NCBI GenBank assembly: GCA_021778415.1
Contig: JAJYCL010000004.1
Coordinates: forward strand, 1-64,000
DNA: 64,000 nt
Direction: 5' to 3'
Source: a bacterium
Lineage (GTDB): Bacteria > Vulcanimicrobiota > Vulcanimicrobiia > Vulcanimicrobiales > Vulcanimicrobiaceae
The translations under genes and the position numbers were made by a program. The notes beneath the pieces were generated by a model. It had not been told where the DNA came from. It worked only from the letters and a program-made list of their open reading frames with translations, and searched no databases. Shown piece after piece: positions 44,770-52,980 of this stretch (the first letter of the stretch is position 1; every line of letters starts with the position of its first letter).

Positions 44770-46036
44770 GTAGGCGTTCCGTCCGGATAAGGCGTGTTTT
44801 TGAGAGGGAATCGTGGATGAGGATGCGTCCGCGGAAAAGCCCGACAATCGCGACGACGGGTATGAGTGCGAGACCGACAAAATAGCGCCACATAATGGTG
44901 AGAAATGAGGGTTGCGTAAAATCCGGTGTGACGACGCGCAATCCCGTAATGATCATGCCGAAACTTTGACCGGTTAAACCGACGAGAAAAACAAGATACA
45001 GATAGAGACTTATCGCAAACAGAACATCCGATGCGTGGTTCGCGTTCGACGATATGGTATGGCTTGTTGAGGGTAAAATCAGCACTCTGTTGATGATCGG
45101 CTTAATGGTTGAAAGTAACGATCCCACAAGAATCGTGTCGATGAGGAGCGCGAGAGCACGCCGACCGAGTCGGGTGCAGTCGGCGCGTTCAACCACTCGC
45201 TCCACAATGTCGGATGAACGCGCCAGCGCATCGCGCTCGGAAAGAAACCAGGCATCCGCCTCTTCAAAGAGTCGCGAGTCTGCAAACGAGCGAAGTTCGC
45301 TGATGCGCTGCGTTGCATAGGGTTCACCGCTAAGCCATTGCCCCCACTTCAAGACCGAGTCCCCTGCGATTTCACGCCCTTGTTCGGCAAACGCATTGAG
45401 CTCAACACTGCGTCCGAAGCGATGAAATGCTGCAACGGCAATCGCGCGACGCGCGGATTCAAACGAACCGCAGGCGAGCAAACCAACCCGATCACAGGTG
45501 AGTTCGCAGCGACGTAACCATGGCCCGAATATAAACGAAACGAGAGCGTTCTCTCGTCCCGTCACTGAGAGAAGTGAAAGATAACGCGCATGGCCTGCGG
45601 CGACATGCGCAAGTTGTCGCCCGATATGAAAGGCCAATTCATCGTCGCGAAACTCTTCCAGCCATTTCACCGAAAAAACGAGGGCGTAAGGCTCGCCGAA
45701 CCCGTGAATGGTTATCGGTGTGAGATCGTCGTCGCGCACGAAAACGAGCGGCATCGGCAATTCCAACGCCGTTGCGCAGCGTCGTACGATAGAAAACAAC
45801 TGCTCGTGTTGCGCCTCATGAATGCGCACCGATGAACCGAGCAGGCGCCCGCGAGCGAGCGTAACGTAGACCATAGCGGCCACGACAAACAGCGCGACCT
45901 GCGCTTCTCCAATAGTTTCGTGGGCAAAAGCAGCAATGATTCCTGCGATCGGCAGTGCCCAAAGCAGGCAGAGGCCAAAAGCTAGGCGTTCGCCACGAAT
46001 GCGAAGCGAGAGCGGGCCGGAGAAGAGCGGATGCAC
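44756..46036 (-). CDS. M48-like degenerate peptidase fused to an RDD membrane domain
   Basis: A 426-residue membrane protein. The N-terminal part has two hydrophobic segments and an M48-type metallopeptidase-like domain; the zinc helix, normally HELGH, reads RQLAH (residues about 140-144 in DELAFHIGRQLAHVAAGH), so the first His and the catalytic Glu are gone. The C-terminal part is an RDD domain: LGRRALALLIDTILVGSLL, then LVGLTGQSFGMIITGLRVV. It is likely inactive as a protease. Its start lies 55 bases inside the end of the GGDEF gene upstream, and its 3' end overlaps the selenoprotein candidate by 14 bases, convergently. Confidence 0.75.
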   Translation of the reverse strand: MHPLFSGPLSLRIRGERLAFGLCLLWALPIAGIIAAFAHETIGEAQVALFVVAAMVYVTLARGRLLGSSVRIHEAQHEQLFSIVRRCATALELPMPLVFVRDDDLTPITIHGFGEPYALVFSVKWLEEFRDDELAFHIGRQLAHVAAGHARYLSLLSVTGRENALVSFIFGPWLRRCELTCDRVGLLACGSFESARRAIAVAAFHRFGRSVELNAFAEQGREIAGDSVLKWGQWLSGEPYATQRISELRSFADSRLFEEADAWFLSERDALARSSDIVERVVERADCTRLGRRALALLIDTILVGSLLSTIKPIINRVLILPSTSHTISSNANHASDVLFAISLYLYLVFLVGLTGQSFGMIITGLRVVTPDFTQPSFLTIMWRYFVGLALIPVVAIVGLFRGRILIHDSLSKTRLIRTERLLMHS

Positions 46037-47280
46037 GCGAACTTTTGCCGCTCATACCCCGATAATTCCTGTCGCGTTTCATTTTCGCCAAAATGGATGG
46101 CGTTTCCACCGGAATGTTTGGCTGCATACATCGCGTGATCGGCGGCCGCGATCAACTCGTCGGTCGTGTAGCGATCCGGCGGGGCTAGCACTGCGCCGAT
46201 GGAAGCACGGATGGTAATCGAGATGCCATCGAAGGCAAATGGTGCGGCGAAGGCACTATTGAGCGACTGTGCCAGTACTTCGCACCCATGGAGACCATCG
46301 ATCTGCTCGGCGAAGACGAGAAATTCATCGCCGCAATTTCGCGCAACGACATCGCTCGCGCGAACGTGCCGTTCGAGGCGTCGGGATACGAGTTCTAAAA
46401 TGCGATCACCGGCAGCATGCCCATATGAGTCGTTAATCGCTTTGAAATCATCGAGATCTACAAAAAACATTGCGCAATCGGCGCGATCTTCATTGCGAAG
46501 AACCATCGCCGCATCGATGCGCTCACGAATGAGGGAGCGGTTCGGCAGGCGCGTGAGCGCATCGAAGTGCGCAAGTTTTTCAAGCGTCATTTCTCGTGCT
46601 CGTAATTCGGTAAGATCAAGCACCCGGCCGATCCATGCCGTCACCGCGCCTTCGCGCCCGGGTATGGCGCGCACGTGTTCGCGAACGGTCCGTACATGTC
46701 CATCGGCGCGCACGATACGATGATCGCAGCGAAATCCGGTGCCGCTCATAGTATTGAGAGAGATCTCCAGAGCAATGCGTTGCCGATCATCCGGATGATC
46801 GAACGTGCGGATGTCAACGAGCGTGGACGCGTCGATACCATAGAGTGCGCGAAGCCCGGGAGAAAGGATGGTGTCTCCGGTTGTGGGGTTGAGATACCAC
46901 CAGCCGCTTCCGAGTTCGCAATCCAAGGCATCAAGACTGACTTCGCGCATCTTGCGCTCATCGTGATCATCGCTAACCGGGGTCGCAAGCCCGACGACGC
47001 CGACGATGCTTCCGTCGATACTCATAAGTGGATCGACACGAAGCCGATAGGTGGTGCCGCATCGGCGAGCGACGAGATCGCTTCCGTCGCCATCGAGGGC
47101 AAAGCGATGCGCAATCGTGACGAGATTGAAATCGTTCGGATCAGGCCAGAGCTCGCCCACAGAGATCGGAGTAGTATCCGCGGCCGATTCCAGCGCGTCA
47201 CGCAGCCGAGCCGTTAGCGTCGCGACGTGCAGAGTGGAGTCGGTTGTCCAAGCGATCGAACGATCGTCGTAGCGGGTCAT
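45982..47280 (-). CDS. PAS-GGDEF protein with altered CGDEF signature
   Basis: A 432-residue soluble protein with a PAS-like sensor region (WWYLNPTTGDTILSPGLRALYGI, then RCDHRIVRADGHVRTVREHVRAIP) and a GGDEF domain (LAHFDALTRLPNRSLIRERIDAAM, FFVDLDDFKAINDSYGHAAGDRIL). The active-site loop is RNCGDEFLVF, with Cys in the first position where active enzymes have Gly, Ala or Ser. Cyclic-di-GMP synthesis is thus uncertain. No inhibitory RxxD site is obvious. I start it at ATG 47280 with AAAGAG upstream. It overlaps the RDD protein gene. Confidence 0.85.
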   Translation of the reverse strand: MTRYDDRSIAWTTDSTLHVATLTARLRDALESAADTTPISVGELWPDPNDFNLVTIAHRFALDGDGSDLVARRCGTTYRLRVDPLMSIDGSIVGVVGLATPVSDDHDERKMREVSLDALDCELGSGWWYLNPTTGDTILSPGLRALYGIDASTLVDIRTFDHPDDRQRIALEISLNTMSGTGFRCDHRIVRADGHVRTVREHVRAIPGREGAVTAWIGRVLDLTELRAREMTLEKLAHFDALTRLPNRSLIRERIDAAMVLRNEDRADCAMFFVDLDDFKAINDSYGHAAGDRILELVSRRLERHVRASDVVARNCGDEFLVFAEQIDGLHGCEVLAQSLNSAFAAPFAFDGISITIRASIGAVLAPPDRYTTDELIAAADHAMYAAKHSGGNAIHFGENETRQELSGYERQKFACIRSSPARSRFAFVANA

Positions 47281-47344
47281 AGTGTCTCTTTCGTGGGCGA
47301 GCCTGGTGAAGCCAGGATAGCCGTAGTTGCTCGCGTCAAACATC

Positions 47345-47375
47345 GGGGAAAACCCCTAATTTTGCCTTTTAGGGG
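47345..47375. promoter_or_regulatory. inverted-repeat operator candidate
   Basis: In the 128-base gap between divergent GGDEF and LuxR-type genes, CCCCTAA (47353-47359) and TTAGGGG (47369-47375) form a perfect seven-base inverted repeat with a nine-base centre, and GGGGAAAACCCC overlaps it at 47345-47356. It lies 34 bases before the LuxR-type start, where an autoregulatory or activator site would be expected. Protein partner unknown; the adjacent LuxR-type regulator is the obvious candidate. Confidence 0.45.
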
Positions 47376-47408
47376 AACCCCCGGGGTGGAAACGAAGCCA
47401 GCGCCAGC

Positions 47409-50174
47409 ATGTTGGCTTCCGAGGCGCCCTTTGTTGGGCGCGTAGATGAACGCGTACGACTGGAGAAGCTCCTAGCGTCCCTCAGTAAAGGGGGCGGTGG
47501 AACGTGCTTGGTGACGGGCGAAGCCGGCCTCGGGAAGAGCCGCCTCATCGCCGAAGTGACGGCGTCCCATGGCGACGTCGGTGTGATCACTGCCATGGCG
47601 ACCATCTCCGAATACGCGCCGGCACCCTACGCTGCAATCCGAGATGTCCTTCGTGTACTCGATGCCCGGCTTCCGAAGGTGTTGGCTCGAGAACCCGCGC
47701 TGAAAAGTGCCCTAACGCCTGTAGAAGATCTCGTCGACTCCGGGCGCGGTGCCGACGATCCGCAGGCCGCGCGACGTCGAACGCTCGACGCAATCGTTAC
47801 CGTCTTTGATGCCTATGCGGCGGCCATTCCGATCGTTGTGGTCTTCGAAGACATACAGTGGATCGATGCCGCAAGTGCCGATGCATTGATGCATTTGGCG
47901 CTCAACTGCGAACAACGGCGCCTTGTTCTCTTGCTTACCCTGCGCGATGATAATGCCGTTGCCCCGTCGATTCGCGATTGGATCGAGCGTCTCGAACGCC
48001 GAGGTTTACGGCGATTGAGTTTATCGCCGTTATCTCTCGATGAAACCATCGCATTGATTGAAAGCTGCATCGAGAGCGATACGCTTGACGGAACGACAAA
48101 GCGCACGATTGCCGATTTAAGTGGTGGAAACCCACTCTATACGATTGCGTTGGTGGAGCACATTTCCGAGAATCCGAGTGAGCTCTTACAATCGCTGCCA
48201 AGCTCCCTTGAATCGACCGTTCGCCGAAGGCTTACGGCGTTTACAGCCGAGCAACGCTCGCTGTTGCGCATCGCGGCATTGTGCGGAACGTTCGATGAAT
48301 CGCTTCTTAGCGATATCACCGAGCAGTCGCGAGACGTCATGCGTGAGACACTTCGTTTCGCACGGGACCGCGGCGTGATCGTTCAGCGGGCGAAGGAAGG
48401 GTTTGTTTTTCGCCATGCATTGTTCGAGCGCGCAATTTGCGATGAGCTCATGCCCGATGAACGGGCAGATCTCCACGCGCGAATCGCCCTCGCTATCGAG
48501 TCTCGCCCGCAACAGCGCGCCGCACGGTTGGCCCATCATTTTTCTGAAAGCGGCGACCGTGTTCGGGCAGCGTATTATTTTGAGCGCGCAGCCGACGAGG
48601 CGCTCGCGGCTTTTGCCTATACCGATGCGGTTCGAGCACTTGATCGTGCTTTAGCGGATCGCACCGTTGATGCGGAATCCGTGATGCTTTGGGAGCGATT
48701 TGCGCAGACGGCGGAGGCCGCAGCAAATGGCACGGCTCGTATTCGCGCGTATGAGCATTTGGTTGCGTGGGCTCAGGCAGCCGGCGAATACGCTCGAACG
48801 GTACGGTACTATATCGAACTCTCCCGTGCGCATTTCGCAGCAGCCAATGATGTAGCGTCGTTACGGGATGCGCAACGTGCGGTGGATATCGCCAAGGCTC
48901 ATGCCGATGAGTCGCTATGCTTTTCTGCATCGGCGCTCTTGGCTTGGCTGCTCGTGCATCAAAAACGCCTCGATGAAGCGTTTGCTGCAATTCAACGAGC
49001 GCAAGCCTTGCAACGTGCGGGAGATGCGCGCGGCCGTGCCTGGCTCTATGAAGCATTAGCTGCGTATGATGTCCATTCCGGAACGTTGCTCCATTGGCGC
49101 GACCATTGTGCCGCAATGCTCGTCGCGGCGGAGGAAGTGTCGCCGATTGTTTTAGCGAGTCGGCTTGCATCGGTTGCGTCGCTTGCAATGTCATCACTCG
49201 TCGATGATTACGCCTATGCCTTGGACTGTGCACAGAGAGTTTTTGCCCTGGAATCGACGTTGGGCGGCTTGCTCGTTCCACAGCTTTTCCCACAGGCAGC
49301 CTTTATGGCGTATACCTTGGGCGATATTCGTCGAGCAAAGATCGATATTGAAAAGGCGCTGCAGATTTCGGACGATGATATTGGATTGCGAGTTGCTAGC
49401 GCACGTGTCGGTATTCTTGTCGGTTTGAGAACCGATGACGATATCCTCGTTCGGCGTTGTCTGCGTGATGATCTTTTAGACCGGGCCTTTGCCACGAAAT
49501 CGAGCGTAACATTTGGGCCGATTGCTGCTGCAACGGCAGAATTTCTGTGGCTGAGCGGACGACGCGATGAGGCATCGATGCTGGTTGAGCGAACGGTGTC
49601 GCGCTTATCCGACGGTACGCAAAACATCGCATTGCTTGTTCAGGCAGCGCAAATGGAAGCGGCACCGAAAGCGCGTGAGCGGGCGCGCGATCTCCTTCTT
49701 GAAATGTCGGCAAAGAGCCGATCGGCGACTGCCGCCTTACATTTGCATGATGCCTTCGCGTTGATGGGCGAAGCGCGCCGTGTCTGCGCGCGGCGCGCTG
49801 CGAACGGCTTTGCGGAGCTCGGGTGGAAATTGTGGGAGGCTATCGCGTTTGAGATTGCCGAAGATCGGTTGCGCGCAAGAACTCTGTATGGCGAGTGCGG
49901 TGCAATCGCGGATGTTCGGCGCTTAGCCGGTGCGTCGGGTGTTACCGGATCGCTTTCGCTTCTTACTCGCCGTGAAGCCGAAGTTGCCGAGCTGCTCTGT
50001 AGCGGTCAAACGAATCGAAGTATTGCGCAAAAACTCGTACTGACCGAAAAAACGGTTGAACATCACGTCACGTCGATACTGATGAAGCTTGGTGTGAAAT
50101 CCCGGGCGGAAGTCATTGCTAAGCTGGCGCGGGAATTGCAGCAGCCAAGTGTAAAACGCACGGCAGAGCCGTAA
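47409..50174 (+). CDS. LuxR-family regulator with N-terminal ATPase (LAL/MalT-like)
   Basis: A 921-residue regulator: AAA/NB-ARC-like ATPase at the N-terminus (Walker A TGEAGLGKSRLIAEV; Walker B-like VVVFEDIQWIDAASADALMHLAL), a long helical, TPR-like middle, and a LuxR-type helix-turn-helix at the C-terminus (LLTRREAEVAELLCSGQTNRSIAQKLVLTEKTVEHHVTSILMKLGV). The family binds an inducer through the helical middle and oligomerises with ATP. It is divergent from the GGDEF gene with an inverted repeat between, and followed on the same strand by small peptide genes, so it may control them. Start ATG 47409. Confidence 0.92.
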   Translation: MLASEAPFVGRVDERVRLEKLLASLSKGGGGTCLVTGEAGLGKSRLIAEVTASHGDVGVITAMATISEYAPAPYAAIRDVLRVLDARLPKVLAREPALKSALTPVEDLVDSGRGADDPQAARRRTLDAIVTVFDAYAAAIPIVVVFEDIQWIDAASADALMHLALNCEQRRLVLLLTLRDDNAVAPSIRDWIERLERRGLRRLSLSPLSLDETIALIESCIESDTLDGTTKRTIADLSGGNPLYTIALVEHISENPSELLQSLPSSLESTVRRRLTAFTAEQRSLLRIAALCGTFDESLLSDITEQSRDVMRETLRFARDRGVIVQRAKEGFVFRHALFERAICDELMPDERADLHARIALAIESRPQQRAARLAHHFSESGDRVRAAYYFERAADEALAAFAYTDAVRALDRALADRTVDAESVMLWERFAQTAEAAANGTARIRAYEHLVAWAQAAGEYARTVRYYIELSRAHFAAANDVASLRDAQRAVDIAKAHADESLCFSASALLAWLLVHQKRLDEAFAAIQRAQALQRAGDARGRAWLYEALAAYDVHSGTLLHWRDHCAAMLVAAEEVSPIVLASRLASVASLAMSSLVDDYAYALDCAQRVFALESTLGGLLVPQLFPQAAFMAYTLGDIRRAKIDIEKALQISDDDIGLRVASARVGILVGLRTDDDILVRRCLRDDLLDRAFATKSSVTFGPIAAATAEFLWLSGRRDEASMLVERTVSRLSDGTQNIALLVQAAQMEAAPKARERARDLLLEMSAKSRSATAALHLHDAFALMGEARRVCARRAANGFAELGWKLWEAIAFEIAEDRLRARTLYGECGAIADVRRLAGASGVTGSLSLLTRREAEVAELLCSGQTNRSIAQKLVLTEKTVEHHVTSILMKLGVKSRAEVIAKLARELQQPSVKRTAEP

Positions 50175-50211
50175 CTCCAAAACCCCGACATTCAATTTGA
50201 AAGGAGCAATC

Positions 50212-50307
50212 GTGCGACACTATTCGACCCTTCGGTTCGAGCGGCCGATCCCGCCGACTGGGGCACCGACCCCCGAATCGGATGAAGAGGCCGAGGACAC
50301 CGAATAG
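50212..50307 (+). CDS. 31-aa peptide with acidic C-terminus
   Basis: A tiny gene not seen by standard length cut-offs: GTG at 50212 preceded by GAAAGGAGCAATC, the best ribosome binding site of the region, and stop at 50305-50307. The product starts HYSTLRFERPIPPTGAP and ends in an acidic run (SDEEAEDTE). It lies 37 bases after the LuxR-type gene and is closed by a strong terminator at 50331. No family recognised; it lacks the GWGPR end of the peptide at 50452. A leader-like or secreted peptide are both possible. Confidence 0.55.
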   Translation: MRHYSTLRFERPIPPTGAPTPESDEEAEDTE

Positions 50308-50330
50308 TTCGGCCCTCAAAAGAACGACAA

Positions 50331-50361
50331 AAAAGACCAGAGTTGACCCTGGTCTTTTTTT
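50331..50361 (+). terminator. rho-independent terminator
   Basis: AAAAGACCAG (50331-50340) pairs with CTGGTCTTTT (50349-50358) around an eight-base loop, followed on the plus strand by a T-run. It ends the LuxR-type gene and 31-aa peptide transcript and separates it from the promoter of the next operon. The A-rich left arm also allows weaker termination on the minus strand. Confidence 0.9.
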
Positions 50362-50373
50362 CTTGTCGACCCC

Positions 50374-50401
50374 TTGACAGCTTTGTGAATCGTGCTATTG
50401 T
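50374..50401 (+). promoter_or_regulatory. sigma-70-type promoter of the peptide/GntR/ABC operon
   Basis: TTGACA (50374-50379) and TATTGT (50396-50401) are separated by 16 bases, a near-consensus housekeeping promoter just downstream of a terminator. The -10 box touches the TACTAGT palindrome, so a repressor bound there would block RNA polymerase. Transcription should begin around 50407-50410, about 45 bases before the first start codon. Confidence 0.8.
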
Positions 50402-50416
50402 ACTAGTGTACTAGTA
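50401..50416. promoter_or_regulatory. GntR-type operator palindrome
   Basis: TACTAGT-GT-ACTAGTA is a perfect seven-base inverted repeat with a two-base centre, overlapping the end of the -10 box. Its size and position fit a dimeric YtrA-type GntR repressor, and a gene for one is the second gene of the operon, suggesting autoregulation. Confidence 0.7.
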
Positions 50417-50451
50417 CGACAGTAAGTTGGTACGGTACGGAAAGGCCCATC

Positions 50452-50568
50452 ATGAATCTCACACGCAAACGCGCTCCGCAAACCGAAGAGCCGCTCCCCG
50501 TTCTCGGCCTCGCTCGTGCCTTGAGCACGCCTTCGACCTGTTTTCCCGGCTGGGGTCCCCGAGTCTAA
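50452..50568 (+). CDS. 38-aa peptide with C-terminal GWGPR motif, first gene of GntR/ABC operon
   Basis: ATG 50452, with GGAAAGG six to seven bases upstream, to TAA 50566-50568. The product has a basic N-terminus (NLTRKRAP), then EEPLPVLGLARAL and a C-terminal STCFPGWGPRV. It resembles the 45-aa peptide at 40456-40593 (shared A-R and F-x-GWGPR). It is the first gene after an operator-controlled promoter and ends six bases before the GntR gene, whose own ribosome binding site is poor, so translation is likely coupled. A peptide exported, sensed or protected against by the ABC transporter is one reading; a regulatory leader peptide is another. Confidence 0.75.
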   Translation: MNLTRKRAPQTEEPLPVLGLARALSTPSTCFPGWGPRV

Positions 50569-50574
50569 CTCCTC

Positions 50575-50973
50575 ATGGCGACATTTCTTAGCGTCGATCC
50601 CCGCAGTGGCGTGCCGATCTATCTCCAGCTCATCGAGCAGGTAAAGAGAAGCGTCGCCCTCGGGGTCCTAGCGGCCGGCGAGCAGTTGCCAACCGTCAAA
50701 CACCTCGCGCTGGAACTCACGATCAATCCGAATACCGTCGCCCGCGCCTATCGAGATCTCGAGCGCGAAGGCGTCATTGAAACGGCACCCGGCCGGGGCT
50801 CCTTCGTACGCGGCAACGGAACGGCAGACTCCGCCCGAGTTGCGGTCCACGACGTCGCTCGAAACGCCCTCGACGCTGCCGTGCGCGAAGCAAAATCCAT
50901 CGGCCTCGATCGCAAGGCTACGAACCTACTTTTCATCGCCGCCCTCGACCGGTGGCTTCCGGAGCAATCATGA
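50575..50973 (+). CDS. GntR-family repressor, YtrA type
   Basis: The 132-residue protein is a short GntR regulator: wHTH DPRSGVPIYLQLIEQVKRSVALGVLAAGEQLPTVKHLALELTINPNTVARAYRDLEREGVIETAPGRGSFV, then only a short helical C-terminus (RNALDAAVREAKSIGLDRKATNLLFIAALDRWL), the YtrA subfamily form. YtrA-type repressors control ABC transporter operons, often those responding to cell-wall antibiotics. Here an ABC transporter follows (ATGA overlap with the ATPase) and a palindrome at 50401-50416 is the likely operator. Confidence 0.92.
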   Translation: MATFLSVDPRSGVPIYLQLIEQVKRSVALGVLAAGEQLPTVKHLALELTINPNTVARAYRDLEREGVIETAPGRGSFVRGNGTADSARVAVHDVARNALDAAVREAKSIGLDRKATNLLFIAALDRWLPEQS

Positions 50974-51845
50974 GCAGTATCACCATCTCGCATCTGCGCA
51001 AAACCTACGGCAAGCACGTCGCCGTCGACGATCTTTGCTTATCGATTCCCGAAGGGAGCGTCTTCGGGCTTCTCGGACCAAACGGTTCGGGAAAATCGAC
51101 GACCTTTAAATGTCTCCTCGGATTGCTTCGTAGCGATGCCGGAGATATTCGCATCGATGGCGTTCCACTCGCACCGGCTGCGTTCGAATCGTTAGCGTAT
51201 GTTCCGGAGAAGAGCGTGCTCTACGACTGGATGACGGTCAACGATCATATCGAAGCGACGCGTCGTTCCTTTACCAGCTTTGATCGCGGGCGCTGCCTCT
51301 CGTTGCTCCTGCAATTCGGCGTCGATCCGAGTAAACGCGTTCGTGCGCTCTCGAAGGGCATGAAAACGGCGACGCAAGCTGCATTGGCTTTCGCTCGCAA
51401 GCCGCGCCTTCTCATTCTCGACGAACCGACAAGTGGGCTCGATCCCGTCAACCAACGCATCGTGCTCAATCTCATCGTTGAGGCGTCGGCAAATGGATCG
51501 ACGGTCATCTTTTCCTCGCATCAGATCGGCCAAGTCGAACGTGCCGCGGAACGTATCGCTATTCTCAAACTCGGCAGCATCGTCCTTGAAGGCGAAGTCG
51601 ATGATCTTAAATCGGCGCGCAAAATCGTTGAAGGCGTTGTCGAGGAATCGTTCGCACTCAACGGTCTCGCAAACGATGCACGCATTGCCCATGTCGAACG
51701 CGATAGCAGAATCATTCGTCTGCATTGCAATAGCGACGCTGACGCCGTTGCCGACGAGCTGGGATCGCGCGGTGCCGTTGGCATCCGCGTCCTCGATCTT
51801 GGCCTCGAAGATATCTTCTTTACTGCCGTCTCGGAGGGCAAATAA
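50970..51845 (+). CDS. ABC transporter ATP-binding protein
   Basis: A 291-residue ATPase of the ABC-2 class. Walker A GPNGSGKSTTFKCLLGLL, a Q-loop region (YVPEKSVLYDWMTV), an ABC signature that is shifted from the usual LSGGQ (RALSKGMKTATQAALAFARKPRLLILDEPTSGLDPVNQ, with LSKGM), Walker B LLILDEPTSGLDP and H-loop SSHQIGQVERAA. LSKGM is common in YtrB/CcmA-like ABC-2 ATPases. Start at ATG 50970 overlapping gntR; it ends two bases before the permease. Confidence 0.93.
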   Translation: MSSITISHLRKTYGKHVAVDDLCLSIPEGSVFGLLGPNGSGKSTTFKCLLGLLRSDAGDIRIDGVPLAPAAFESLAYVPEKSVLYDWMTVNDHIEATRRSFTSFDRGRCLSLLLQFGVDPSKRVRALSKGMKTATQAALAFARKPRLLILDEPTSGLDPVNQRIVLNLIVEASANGSTVIFSSHQIGQVERAAERIAILKLGSIVLEGEVDDLKSARKIVEGVVEESFALNGLANDARIAHVERDSRIIRLHCNSDADAVADELGSRGAVGIRVLDLGLEDIFFTAVSEGK

Positions 51846-51847
51846 TC

Positions 51848-52975
51848 ATGGCATATATCGAATGGCTCCGCGTGAAGCGCGTCCTATTTTGGGTCGGTAT
51901 TTTCCTCGCCGTCTCGTTCCTTTTCGTCGTCGTCTTGCGTATCACGCTCGGCGGAATCAATAGCGATCACAGTTTTCACTATTCGCACGCGAAAACGACA
52001 AAAATTTCGGTCACGGGACCACATGGTAAAACGAAAACGGTTAAGAAAATCGTGGAAAACCGTCAACACACCGAAACGCGAACGCTTCCGGATGGAGCAA
52101 AGCAAACCATCACGATCGATAGCGACGGAACGACGATCGTTAAAACCGATCATGGCTATTTCGTCGGGTACGATGTCGATATTGTCAGCCCGCTACAAGG
52201 CATCGTTTCACGAAACGATAAGTCCACGAACGTGATGATGTTCACGAATTCTCAGGTGAGCGCACCTTTCGATGTCAACGGCTATCATTTCAACGTGACA
52301 AGGCCGATGAACTATACGAAAATTCGCACGGCATCGGGGTTGCCGTTGTGGATCTTTCTTCTTGGAGCATCGGTAACGGCGATGATCGTGGCGACGATTT
52401 TGGGAATTAGCTTTGCCGCTCAAAACGATGGTCACTTAGAGATTGCCTTTACACGGCCAGCTTCACGGGAAGCCGAAGCGCTGCGCGCAATCGGCGTCGA
52501 TATTGCCGGGATTCTCCTGGTTATGGCCATCCAAGGATCAATCTGTGTGCTCGCATTTGCACTGTGGATTTTCCCGCACGTTTCCTTGAACGTCGATGAT
52601 CTGCGGGTCGTCGCGCTGGAAATTGCCGTGCCGATCGCATGGTATGCCTTCACCTTGGCGGCAACAGCATCCTTAAAGCGGGGGTACGGAGCGTTGGCTG
52701 GCATTCTCTGGCCGGTTTCCCTTGCGATCATGGCCTTCGGTCTGAGGGCGATCAACGGTGCACCGTTAGCTCAGTTCATCTATCATACGGCAAATGCATT
52801 ACAACGCCTCATCCCCTTCTACTACGGCAATGTCCATCAAGATTCGGCAGGCGCAGCAATGATCACCGTCGATACGTTTATCCCGGATCTCAACGTGCGT
52901 TTGCTCATTTTGGCAGCGTTGACGCTCGGGTACGCGGCGATCGCCATCGTGCAGTGGCGCAGAGTGGAGGCTTAG
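51848..52975 (+). CDS. ABC-2-type permease with large extracytoplasmic domain
   Basis: A 375-residue permease. After one membrane helix (VLFWVGIFLAVSFLFVVVLRITL) comes a roughly 120-residue polar domain (residues about 40-155) rich in Lys, Thr, His and Asp with strand-turn patterns (KTKTVKKIVENRQHTETRTLPDGAKQ; DSDGTTIVKTDHGYFVGYDVDIVSPL). Then follow five more helices (for example LWIFLLGASVTAMIVATILGISF) ending LLILAALTLGYAAIAIVQW. The extracytoplasmic insert is unusual for the YtrC/CcmB type and may bind a substrate. It works with the ATPase immediately upstream. Confidence 0.88.
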   Translation: MAYIEWLRVKRVLFWVGIFLAVSFLFVVVLRITLGGINSDHSFHYSHAKTTKISVTGPHGKTKTVKKIVENRQHTETRTLPDGAKQTITIDSDGTTIVKTDHGYFVGYDVDIVSPLQGIVSRNDKSTNVMMFTNSQVSAPFDVNGYHFNVTRPMNYTKIRTASGLPLWIFLLGASVTAMIVATILGISFAAQNDGHLEIAFTRPASREAEALRAIGVDIAGILLVMAIQGSICVLAFALWIFPHVSLNVDDLRVVALEIAVPIAWYAFTLAATASLKRGYGALAGILWPVSLAIMAFGLRAINGAPLAQFIYHTANALQRLIPFYYGNVHQDSAGAAMITVDTFIPDLNVRLLILAALTLGYAAIAIVQWRRVEA

Positions 52976-52980
52976 CGCGA

